DNA of 64,000 nt from an uncultured Granulosicoccus sp. Its GTDB lineage: Bacteria > Pseudomonadota > Gammaproteobacteria > Granulosicoccales > Granulosicoccaceae. The translations under genes and the position numbers were made by a program. The DNA lies in NCBI GenBank assembly GCA_947492525.1, contig CANLNQ010000012.1, positions 146,876-210,875 of the forward strand, given 5' to 3'. The notes below the pieces were generated by a model. That model saw only the letters and a list, made by a program, of their open reading frames with translations. It searched no databases and was not told the origin of the DNA. Of the stretch, positions 29,508 through 37,372 are shown in pieces; positions within the stretch are counted from its first letter, which is position 1; each line of letters starts with the position of its first letter.

Positions 29508-30638
29508 TTGGCGGCACTCTTATCGATTCTGGCTGGCCTGGGACAAGGTTTCATCGATCTGGTGATGCTGCCCTGGACCGTATGGCAGTGGTTTCACATG
29601 GAGGTGCTCAAGGAGCGCATGGTTGCCATGACACTGGCAGGCAAGTCTCCTGAATTTCTCTACATGGTGCTCAGTGCCGTGCTGCTGTTGCTGCTGCTCA
29701 GCCTGTTCAGCCGCCGGTTTCTGAAGGCAACGGTTCTGTCTCTGGAATCGTTCAACCGTCGTACCGGGCAGCTTGCCTCATGGTTCGTGCTGCTGCTGAT
29801 GATGCAGCAGGTCATGATCATCATCATGGGGCAGGTATTCCGTGGCAATGAACTGTTGTTCTCGCCCTTCGGCATGCAGTTGTCGAACGCCGAACTGCAG
29901 TGGATGTCCGGACAACTCAAACTCTACAACGCGCTGCTGATTGCACTGGCATCGGCCTATACCTTCATTGAAGGAGGTCACGTCAGGGTTGATCTGGTGT
30001 ACGGCAACCTGGGCTATCGTGCCCGACGCGTCATCGATTTTCTCGGCTCCATCATCTTCATGATGCCGTCCGCCATACTCATGTGGTGGTTTGCCTGGCC
30101 ACTGGCGATGAATTCGATCTTCGCCCAGCGCCCGATGAACATCTTTTCCGACAAGGCCAGTTGGCGTGGCGTACGTCTGGAGACCTCGGGTACGGCAGAA
30201 TTTACCTGGGTATGGACCTTCAAGGTATTGATTCTGGTGTTTGCCGCGCTGCTGTTCCTGCAGGCGATTGCCTTCATGTTGCGCAATCTGTGGGCACTGC
30301 TGGAGCGTGATCAGGAGATCGAATCACACCCGACCGATCCTGCCGACAGACAGCAGGCAGAGCCTGACATCAATCTGGGCAGCCCGTCTCCGGATCCATC
30401 GATGCCGGCAGATACCCGACCACTATCGGACATGCACGATGCGACCGTGCCCGTCCAGCACTCTGCGGCAGAGGTCTCGACCGATGCCAATGCCCAACTG
30501 GAACGACTGCGAGAGACCGAACATCAACGTCGCCGAATCCGAACCAACAGCAGACAAAGCGTGAACCTGAACGACAACATTGCCCCACCGTCCCTGGCGC
30601 CCGCTGGCGGACCAGGCAAGCCAAACGGAGGCCAATGA
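29508..30638 (+). CDS. dctQ: TRAP transporter small permease DctQ with long C-terminal tail
   Basis: 376 residues from TTG 29508, preceded by CGGAGG with a 5-base spacing. No ATG fits the signal. Hydrophobic segments lie at about 50-70, 90-112, 138-158, 170-200 and 235-260, as in the larger DctQ proteins of TakPQM-type systems. After about residue 264 there is a charged, Pro/Asp/Gln-rich tail of about 110 residues that is not expected in DctQ. The TRAP small subunit helps couple the binding protein to the large permease in the inner membrane. It is separated from dctM by 1 bp. Confidence 0.85.
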   Translation: MAALLSILAGLGQGFIDLVMLPWTVWQWFHMEVLKERMVAMTLAGKSPEFLYMVLSAVLLLLLLSLFSRRFLKATVLSLESFNRRTGQLASWFVLLLMMQQVMIIIMGQVFRGNELLFSPFGMQLSNAELQWMSGQLKLYNALLIALASAYTFIEGGHVRVDLVYGNLGYRARRVIDFLGSIIFMMPSAILMWWFAWPLAMNSIFAQRPMNIFSDKASWRGVRLETSGTAEFTWVWTFKVLILVFAALLFLQAIAFMLRNLWALLERDQEIESHPTDPADRQQAEPDINLGSPSPDPSMPADTRPLSDMHDATVPVQHSAAEVSTDANAQLERLRETEHQRRRIRTNSRQSVNLNDNIAPPSLAPAGGPGKPNGGQ

Positions 30639-30639
30639 C

Positions 30640-32742
30640 ATGTTATTCGGTCTCAACGGCATTGAAATATCGCTGATCATCACCTTCGCCTGCCTGTTCA
30701 TCGGCATTCTCTCCGGCTTCCCGGTGGCCTTTGCCATTGCCGGATCGGCCATTGTCAGTTTCGGCATCATCGCCGTGATGAGCCACGCCGGGCTGCTCTA
30801 CACCCTGGCGGAGGGCAATGCCGGTACCGAAATCATTCCGGTGCTGCCGCAAGGCTGGGACGGGGCCTTCCTGTCCATTCTCTCCACCTGGTCCGGCGGT
30901 ATCTTCTCGCGCGCCTTCGGTGGCAATGTGGAGACACTGCTGGCGGTGCCGCTGTTCGTACTCATGGGTATCGCCCTGGAGCGCTCACGCATTGCAGAAG
31001 ACCTGCTGACCACCATGGCCCGTACCTTCGGTACGCTGCCCGGTGGCCTGGCAATCGCCGTGGTGCTGGTGGGTACGCTGCTGGCGGCGAGTACCGGCGT
31101 GGTTGGTGCCACGGTTGTCACGATGGGTCTGATCGCACTGCCTACCATGTTGCGTGCGGGTTATTCAAAGTCCCTGTCCACCGGGGTCATCGCTACCTCG
31201 GGCACGCTCGGGCAGATCATTCCGCCCTCGATCGTGATCGTGTTGCTCGGCTCCATCGTCGGCGACATGTATTCCATCGGACAGGAGAATCGCGCCAAGG
31301 AAATGGGCCAGACGGTCATGGAAATGCTGGGTGAACCGGCAGTTCTGTCCACCGGTACCCTGTTCAAGGCAGCCTTCATACCGGGTGTGGTTCTGGCGCT
31401 GATGTACGCCTTGTATGCGCTGGGCTATGCCCTGCTCAAGCCCGCCTCGGCACCGCCCATCAAGCTGGAAGCGGCGGAAGACGGCAAATTCGATGTGGCG
31501 GCGCACTACGGTCACCGCACCGGGCTCATGATCCTGCTGACGCTGGGGCCGGTGGTCGTGCTGGTAGCCCTGTGGATGGCCCTGACCAACATGGGATTCA
31601 TCAGCTCCCAGGCATTTGCCGGCGATACGGGTGTGATCTCGCACGGTACCGCACTGGTGACGCTGGCCAGTCTGACCATTCTGCTGCTGGCCATGGTACT
31701 GCAACCCCAGTACCGCGCCCTGCCACTGCTGATCGGGATCGTGGGTGTGGTTGCCTATGTGCTGGTGGACATCTATGTGCTGAGCCCGGAGAACACACCG
31801 GGTGAGCGTTTTCTCAACTATGCCGTACCCGTGCTGTTGATCCTGTTCGGCATCAAGGCGGCCATGGCCAGACTCAGCAATATCGATGTACTGCGCGTGG
31901 TTTCACCGCCGGTGATTCTGATCGTGTCGGTACTGGGTTCCATTCTGGGCGGAGTCACCAGCCCGACGCCTGCCGCTGCTCTGGGGGCCGCCGGTGCGAT
32001 CATGCTGGCCGCAGCTCGCATGTCAGAGGACAGTCGCAGTTCCGTGCGCATCATTCTGTGGGCCGCCTTTGCGATCGTCATCATGTTGCTGATGCGCGGC
32101 AACTTCGACTTGCGCATGTCACTGGATGGCATCAGCCTGGAGAACCAGATTGCGGTCTGGGTGACCATCGTGGCCTATCACGTGGCCGTATTCGGCCTGC
32201 TGTTCTCCTGTTTCGTGCTGATCAGCAAGAAGGTGATGACCTCGGTTGTGCGCGAGACCACCAAGGTGACCAGCATGGTGTTCATGATTCTGGTGGCCTC
32301 TCTGTTCCTGAGCCTGTCGATCCGCGCCTACGGTGGTGAGCACTACATCCAGGAAGTGCTGCGCAGCATTGAAGACCCTCGCACCTTGCTGCTGGCGGTC
32401 ATGGGTGTGCTGTTCCTGCTGGGCTTCGTGCTCGATTTCATCGAGATCATCTTCATCGTGATACCCATCGTGGGTCCGGTGATCTACGCTGCCGATCCGG
32501 CATTGATGCCGCCGGAATGGATCACCATCCTGATCGCGGTGAATCTGCAGACATCGTTCATCACGCCGCCGTTCGGTTTCGCGTTGTTCTATCTGCGCGG
32601 GGTCGCGCCGCCGTCGGTGACCACGGGTGATATCTATCGCGGTATCTGGCCCTTCGTTCTGATCCAGATTGCCGGTCTGGTCCTGCTCTGGAACTTTCCG
32701 CAGATCACGACCTTCCTGCCGGATCTGCTGCCCGCCAATTAG
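30640..32742 (+). CDS. dctM: TRAP transporter large permease DctM, expanded form
   Basis: 700 residues from ATG 30640 (MLFGLNGIE), with CGGAGG 8 bases upstream. DctM of typical systems is about 425 residues. Here an extra region of about 200-250 residues with several further membrane segments is present in the middle (roughly 270-500). The family blocks are clear: VPLFVLMGIALERSRIAEDLL, STGVVGATVVTMGLIALPTML, GTLGQIIPPSIVIVLLG and, near the end, FIEIIFIVIPIVGPVI and TSFITPPFGFALFYLRG. It is the sodium-coupled transport subunit. Confidence 0.93.
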   Translation: MLFGLNGIEISLIITFACLFIGILSGFPVAFAIAGSAIVSFGIIAVMSHAGLLYTLAEGNAGTEIIPVLPQGWDGAFLSILSTWSGGIFSRAFGGNVETLLAVPLFVLMGIALERSRIAEDLLTTMARTFGTLPGGLAIAVVLVGTLLAASTGVVGATVVTMGLIALPTMLRAGYSKSLSTGVIATSGTLGQIIPPSIVIVLLGSIVGDMYSIGQENRAKEMGQTVMEMLGEPAVLSTGTLFKAAFIPGVVLALMYALYALGYALLKPASAPPIKLEAAEDGKFDVAAHYGHRTGLMILLTLGPVVVLVALWMALTNMGFISSQAFAGDTGVISHGTALVTLASLTILLLAMVLQPQYRALPLLIGIVGVVAYVLVDIYVLSPENTPGERFLNYAVPVLLILFGIKAAMARLSNIDVLRVVSPPVILIVSVLGSILGGVTSPTPAAALGAAGAIMLAAARMSEDSRSSVRIILWAAFAIVIMLLMRGNFDLRMSLDGISLENQIAVWVTIVAYHVAVFGLLFSCFVLISKKVMTSVVRETTKVTSMVFMILVASLFLSLSIRAYGGEHYIQEVLRSIEDPRTLLLAVMGVLFLLGFVLDFIEIIFIVIPIVGPVIYAADPALMPPEWITILIAVNLQTSFITPPFGFALFYLRGVAPPSVTTGDIYRGIWPFVLIQIAGLVLLWNFPQITTFLPDLLPAN

Positions 32743-32790
32743 CCTGCCGTCGGCTGATAGTGTCTCGTCAGGTCGTGGGTAGGTAAAGTT

Positions 32791-32846
32791 CGGTAACGCG
32801 GTAACGCGGTAGTCCGGTAGTCCGGTAGTCCGGTAGTCCGGTAGTC
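32791..32846. repeat. tandem octamer repeat
   Basis: Two copies of CGGTAACG (32791-32806) are followed by five copies of CGGTAGTC (32807-32846), all in phase at 8 bp. It lies between the dctM stop and the end of the 1,482-residue gene, directly before a hairpin. Such runs arise by slippage. Confidence 0.9.
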
Positions 32847-32860
32847 CGGACCGCCGGGCT

Positions 32861-32885
32861 CCGCTCTGCCGTTGTGGCAGAGCGG
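32861..32885. terminator. hairpin between convergent TRAP operon and fusion-protein gene
   Basis: CCGCTCTGCC (32861-32870) and GGCAGAGCGG (32876-32885) pair perfectly around GTTGT. GGC and GCC can extend the stem past a one-base bulge. It is placed to end transcription from both sides. No U-run follows on either strand. Confidence 0.6.
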
Positions 32886-32910
32886 GCCTGTTCGAATCGA
32901 ATCCGCGAGG

Positions 32911-35900
32911 TCAGCTGGCCTTTTTCATCATCTCGATGTTGGCGGCCCGGTTGGCGGCCCGGCGATCACGCTCGATCTCACCCGTTGCGGTGAAACGTGG
33001 GCTGGCGCGGCGATCACCCAGGCTGTTCTTCAGAGCACGGCGTTCAATGCCCTGCTGATAGCGATGCAGCTTGCTTGAGGTCAGCTGATACACCTTGACC
33101 AGTTTGTCTGCCTCATCAGCAGTGGCTGCCGCGACGCTATCAGCCGCCGTGGCATCGAGCAGATCGTCGACTGACCCGGATTGTTCACGACCGTGCTCAA
33201 GGACCTGCTCATTCGCGGTGTCGGTGCCACTCTTGTCATTCATGACTTCGACCGAGCCGGACAGACTCATGCGAACGATGTCTCCGGTATCGAGTCGCTG
33301 ACAGACGCGAGGTACGCCAACGATGGCGGGCAGGTCGTATTCACGGGCCACGATGGCGGCGTGACTGAGCCAGCCACCGACCTCGGTGATGATGCCTCTG
33401 GCCTGCGCAAACAGGGGGTACCAGGTAGGGTCGGTCATCCGCGCAACCAGAATCTCGCCTTCCTTGAAGGTATGAATCTGATCGATGTCGGTAATGACAC
33501 GAACCGTGCCGATCACTTCCTGTTCACCGGCAACACGCTTGCCTGCCAGATCGTTCTGCTCGACCACATCCGGTCGCGTACCGGTCAGCATGTCGATGCG
33601 TTCCAGATCGCTGACTGACAGCGAGGCCGGCAGTTGCAGATCCTTCCAGGCCTGGGCCTCGGCCGCACGCTGACTGGCAACCGCTGCAAGCCTTGCACGT
33701 TCCTTGGCATCGGTCAGTTGCGTCACCTCATCGATATGCAACTGGAAGATCTGTCCGCCCAGTTGGCATTTGGCATCGATGGCCAGCAGTAGACGACGAA
33801 TCTGCGCCAGTTCGAGCAGGCAATAGTGTTTCGCCTCTTCCTTCAGACGCATGAAGTTACGGGCCCGTTGCACGGCAATGGTCAGTACCTTGTTGTCGGG
33901 CAGTGATGGCAGGACTTCATCCTGCTGGGTATGGGCCGCCTGGGTGGAGCGCTCGATGTACTGACGCACCAGTTCCATGTCTTCGTTGAACCGGGGTTCC
34001 GAGAACTCGTAATCCAGCGGTGCACGGTGACCGAAGATCAGCAGGAACTCCTCGATGTTCTCGGCCGAGACATTGTCGCCACTGAGCAGCGACATGGCAT
34101 GGCTGACCACGGTTTCCTCGTTGTCGTTCAGATAGCGAGTCGGTTCCAGATTGGCGGCGCTGAGCTTGTCCAGCGCGGTCTTCATGTGGAAGTCGGCGCT
34201 GATGTTGATCCGCTCTGCGGCGCAGTAGGTGTCTTCGATGAATCGTCTGACCCAGTTGGCGAGCAGTTTGGTAGCTGCCTCCAGACTCAGGCGATCCATG
34301 GCCACGGCATTGCGCTCGACCATTTCATCCTGGAATTCGGGCAGGAACTCGTCGCGGAACTCCGCCTCGGTCTTCTCCGCATCGCGGGCCAGTCGGAACG
34401 AGGACAGTGCCCCGGGGCCCTTGCCCAGGCGACGACGCTCCTCGAGCTTGTTGACATAGGTCCAGCCGAACACGGTGTTCAGATAGGGGGCAGAGCGATA
34501 GTGGACATTGTAGGGAATGCCCAGCTCCTGACAGGCCAGATCGGTACTGCCGCCCGCTGCCCAGAGCCGTTCCATGAAATCGGCACTGAAGGGCGTGGGT
34601 CGCGGCAGCAGTTCCGAGAGTTCGCTCTGCACGAAGACGGCTTCGTTCGGCTGCATCTTCTCGCTACGGCGCACACGTTTGCGCTCGCCCAGCAGGTTCT
34701 GCAGCAGCTTGCTTCTCTCGCGTTCGGCCAGGTTCTTCAGCGAACTGCCGTTGCTGACTGATCGAGTGATGTCACGTGCCTGAAGCAGATAGTACTTGCC
34801 CTTGGCATAGGCCCACTCGATATCCTGCGGGTGATCGAACATGGCTTCCAGTTCACGCCCGAGCGCCAGCAGCGGCGCAAGATCGATCGGAGGCAGCTCG
34901 GTGCTGCTGGATTCTTCCGCCAGCAGCTCACTGCTCAGCTTGCCGAAGGCGAAGGTGTCCGGCGTGACATTGCCACTGACCAGATCCTCACCCAGCCCCG
35001 TGACCATCTCGACCATCATGGCACCGGTGGTACCCGGGTGCTCGGTGAACATGACGCCGGCGTATTCGGCGGGCACCATCTTCTGTACCACGACGCCGCC
35101 CTGATCAAGAATGATCGGCATGCCATCGTCCACTGTGTTCTGCGTGTACGCGGCGGAGCGCTCGGAGCACAGAGACTGATAGACCTCTCTGACCGCATCT
35201 TCCAGTTCGTCGCGAGTCACATTCAGAATGGACTCGTACACACCGGCGAAGCTGCTGTCGGCACCGTCTTCATTGGCGCCCGAACTGCGCACCGCTACCT
35301 TGCTGGTCGACAGGTTCTTCCACAACTTGCCCAGCTTCTTGCCCTGGGAGCGTGAGAGCATGGGTTTGTCGGGCGTACGGCGAGTCTTGTTGGTGATCTC
35401 GCTGGTGAACACGAAGCCATCCGGTACGTTGTACCCTGCTTCGATCAGCTGGCCCAGTCGAGCCGCCTTCTTGCCGGTGGACTCGGGCAGGTAGTGGGCA
35501 TTGGCCAATGGCACCAGGCCGGTGTCCTTGATCGAGCCGGTCTTGTCGGCGCCGGCAGTATCCCAATCCAGCGCATTGCCGATTGCACGAAACAGCGCGC
35601 CCTGCATGATCAGAAAGGCCATGCTGATTGCCAGATAGAGATTCACGGCAGCACCCAGAGCCTGCAGCAGCCAGAACAGACCAGCGCCTGCCAGGGCATA
35701 CAACAGGCCCTTGCGCAGTGTTCTGGCCGGGCTCTGCGAGGCCAGCACACCGACAAACAGGGCTGCTGCGAGCGCTGGCAGGATCAGTAGGGGATCCGTG
35801 TCAGAGGCCGAGTCGAACCACAGAAAGCTGTGTTCCCAGTTCAGGCTGCTCTGGCTGACCGCCGAGTAGAACAGCAGCATCAGCGACAGCTGGAACAGGC

Positions 35901-37359
35901 TGGCGAGCATGTTGATCACCGGGCGAATATTGAAGCGCTTGTAGAGCTGCAGGGTGGCATCGGACAGAGCCCGCGGGTGTTCGGACAGTTCATCCTTCAG
36001 GTCGGCAATACGACCGGCCAGCGACTTCTGTACCCGGGTGTCGCGATCGGCCTTCAAGGCCAGTGGCAGCAACAGCAGGCGAATCATCAGCACGACACCG
36101 AGCAACCCCAGTGCATAGTGCCCACTGACATCGACCATGTAATCGAGTATGGCCCGTAACGGCGTGACCACATAGCTGGCCAGCGTCAGCTGTTCCTTGT
36201 TCTGCTTCCAGTTCGCGACGTGTTCGCGCTCCGACTTCTTCTCGATGTAATACTCGTGTGGTACCGTGTAGCGACCCCGAAAATCAAGCCCGGCACGCTC
36301 CAGGCGCAGCCCGATGAGCTGCGAATAGAAGCAGCTGCGCTTGTCATAGCAGGCCGCAATATACGGAACATCATCCAGTGCGGAAATTCGTTCGGCCAGC
36401 GCAGGGCTGCTCAGGGCGCGCATGGTGATGTTGGTGGCGTCCGGCAGATGTCCCTTGACGAAATCATTGGGGTAGCGCACGTCGATGAACTGTGCCCCTT
36501 CCTCGGCAACCAGTTGATGCACATCCGGTGTATCCAGCAGCACATCCTTGTTCTTGAAGTCCGGCAGCTGGCGCAGGTCTTCCTTTGAGATATCGATGTC
36601 GGATGACAGGGGACGGGACTCGGTCAGCCATTTCTCGTAGCCACCCATCATGAAGTTGCATTCCTTGCCCTGCTTGGTGAGCTCGCCACACAGCTCGGAG
36701 CTGCGGTTGCCCGAGTAGCACAGCAGCAGGGTACGGCCGGTATCCGGCAGCAGCGATGAGCGCGCCAGGACATCCGGGTAGCGAAGATGCGCCGCACCTT
36801 CGATAGACCCCGTTTCGAACTCCTCGTTCTCCCGCACATCGATGATGTTCAGGGGGACGTCGTCTTCCAACCATTCGGCCAGTGTCTCGGTGGAGATGCC
36901 CTGAGGGTGGTCCAGCTGTTCACTGAAGGACAATGTCTTCAGGCTGGTATCGCCCACGGCTTCACCGTTCTCGATGGATTTACGCACCAGATTGGTGTGC
37001 AATCGCTGGTTCTTGGCATCGATGGAGCTGGTGTACTGCAGTACATTGGCCGCCAGGGAGCCCATCAGCATCAGGCCTGCCACGCCCAGCAGGAGCTTGC
37101 CGCCAAAGGTGCTGCCCTTGTTCTTCTTGCTCGCCTTCTTCTTGGCGGACATGGCAAAGCCACCGAAGACCACGCTGAGCAGCCCCAGTAGCTGGGCAAC
37201 ACTGGCGGACAGGTTGATGACAAGATCCGGTGAGGGGATGGCCAGTGCCTGAGAGCTGCCGAGCAACAACAGCAGCAACGTGAGCACTTGCGCGGGTCTG
37301 CAACAGGTCCGGAATATCCTGTATGGCATCGGTCCCTGATTTTCTGATGGTTTATTCAT
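32911..37359 (-). CDS. rhodanese-rhodanese-YidC-like-ATP-grasp-phosphohistidine fusion protein
   Basis: 1,482 residues. Hydrophobic segments at about 22-40, 45-70 and 86-105, with a basic loop (KKKASKKNK, 73-81). Rhodanese 1 about 155-250, with Cys214 in CYSGNRS. Rhodanese 2 about 270-370, with Cys337 in CYDKRSC. YidC/Oxa1-like part about 395-600: Arg427 in IRLLLLPL matches the conserved groove arginine, a cytoplasmic coiled-coil-like loop follows (435-475), then LYKRFNIRP. PPDK/PEP-synthase ATP-grasp about 625-865 (VAVRSSGANEDG, SFAGVYES, TGLGEDLVSG, DIEWAYAKG, LLQARDIT). Helical middle about 870-1275. Swivel domain about 1280-1375 with catalytic His1333 in GGWLSHAAIVARE. There is no PEP-binding TIM barrel, as in rifampin phosphotransferase. 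If the basic loop is cytoplasmic, the rhodaneses are periplasmic and the kinase part is cytoplasmic. Substrate unknown. It starts 13 bp after the kinase gene. Confidence 0.88.
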   Translation of the reverse strand: MNKPSENQGPMPYRIFRTCCRPAQVLTLLLLLLGSSQALAIPSPDLVINLSASVAQLLGLLSVVFGGFAMSAKKKASKKNKGSTFGGKLLLGVAGLMLMGSLAANVLQYTSSIDAKNQRLHTNLVRKSIENGEAVGDTSLKTLSFSEQLDHPQGISTETLAEWLEDDVPLNIIDVRENEEFETGSIEGAAHLRYPDVLARSSLLPDTGRTLLLCYSGNRSSELCGELTKQGKECNFMMGGYEKWLTESRPLSSDIDISKEDLRQLPDFKNKDVLLDTPDVHQLVAEEGAQFIDVRYPNDFVKGHLPDATNITMRALSSPALAERISALDDVPYIAACYDKRSCFYSQLIGLRLERAGLDFRGRYTVPHEYYIEKKSEREHVANWKQNKEQLTLASYVVTPLRAILDYMVDVSGHYALGLLGVVLMIRLLLLPLALKADRDTRVQKSLAGRIADLKDELSEHPRALSDATLQLYKRFNIRPVINMLASLFQLSLMLLFYSAVSQSSLNWEHSFLWFDSASDTDPLLILPALAAALFVGVLASQSPARTLRKGLLYALAGAGLFWLLQALGAAVNLYLAISMAFLIMQGALFRAIGNALDWDTAGADKTGSIKDTGLVPLANAHYLPESTGKKAARLGQLIEAGYNVPDGFVFTSEITNKTRRTPDKPMLSRSQGKKLGKLWKNLSTSKVAVRSSGANEDGADSSFAGVYESILNVTRDELEDAVREVYQSLCSERSAAYTQNTVDDGMPIILDQGGVVVQKMVPAEYAGVMFTEHPGTTGAMMVEMVTGLGEDLVSGNVTPDTFAFGKLSSELLAEESSSTELPPIDLAPLLALGRELEAMFDHPQDIEWAYAKGKYYLLQARDITRSVSNGSSLKNLAERERSKLLQNLLGERKRVRRSEKMQPNEAVFVQSELSELLPRPTPFSADFMERLWAAGGSTDLACQELGIPYNVHYRSAPYLNTVFGWTYVNKLEERRRLGKGPGALSSFRLARDAEKTEAEFRDEFLPEFQDEMVERNAVAMDRLSLEAATKLLANWVRRFIEDTYCAAERINISADFHMKTALDKLSAANLEPTRYLNDNEETVVSHAMSLLSGDNVSAENIEEFLLIFGHRAPLDYEFSEPRFNEDMELVRQYIERSTQAAHTQQDEVLPSLPDNKVLTIAVQRARNFMRLKEEAKHYCLLELAQIRRLLLAIDAKCQLGGQIFQLHIDEVTQLTDAKERARLAAVASQRAAEAQAWKDLQLPASLSVSDLERIDMLTGTRPDVVEQNDLAGKRVAGEQEVIGTVRVITDIDQIHTFKEGEILVARMTDPTWYPLFAQARGIITEVGGWLSHAAIVAREYDLPAIVGVPRVCQRLDTGDIVRMSLSGSVEVMNDKSGTDTANEQVLEHGREQSGSVDDLLDATAADSVAAATADEADKLVKVYQLTSSKLHRYQQGIERRALKNSLGDRRASPRFTATGEIERDRRAANRAANIEMMKKAS

Positions 37360-37372
37360 GATGGGTTCCGGA

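Noticed and set aside
32791..32846. Octamer array considered as a CRISPR
   Set aside because: The units are contiguous 8-mers without spacers.
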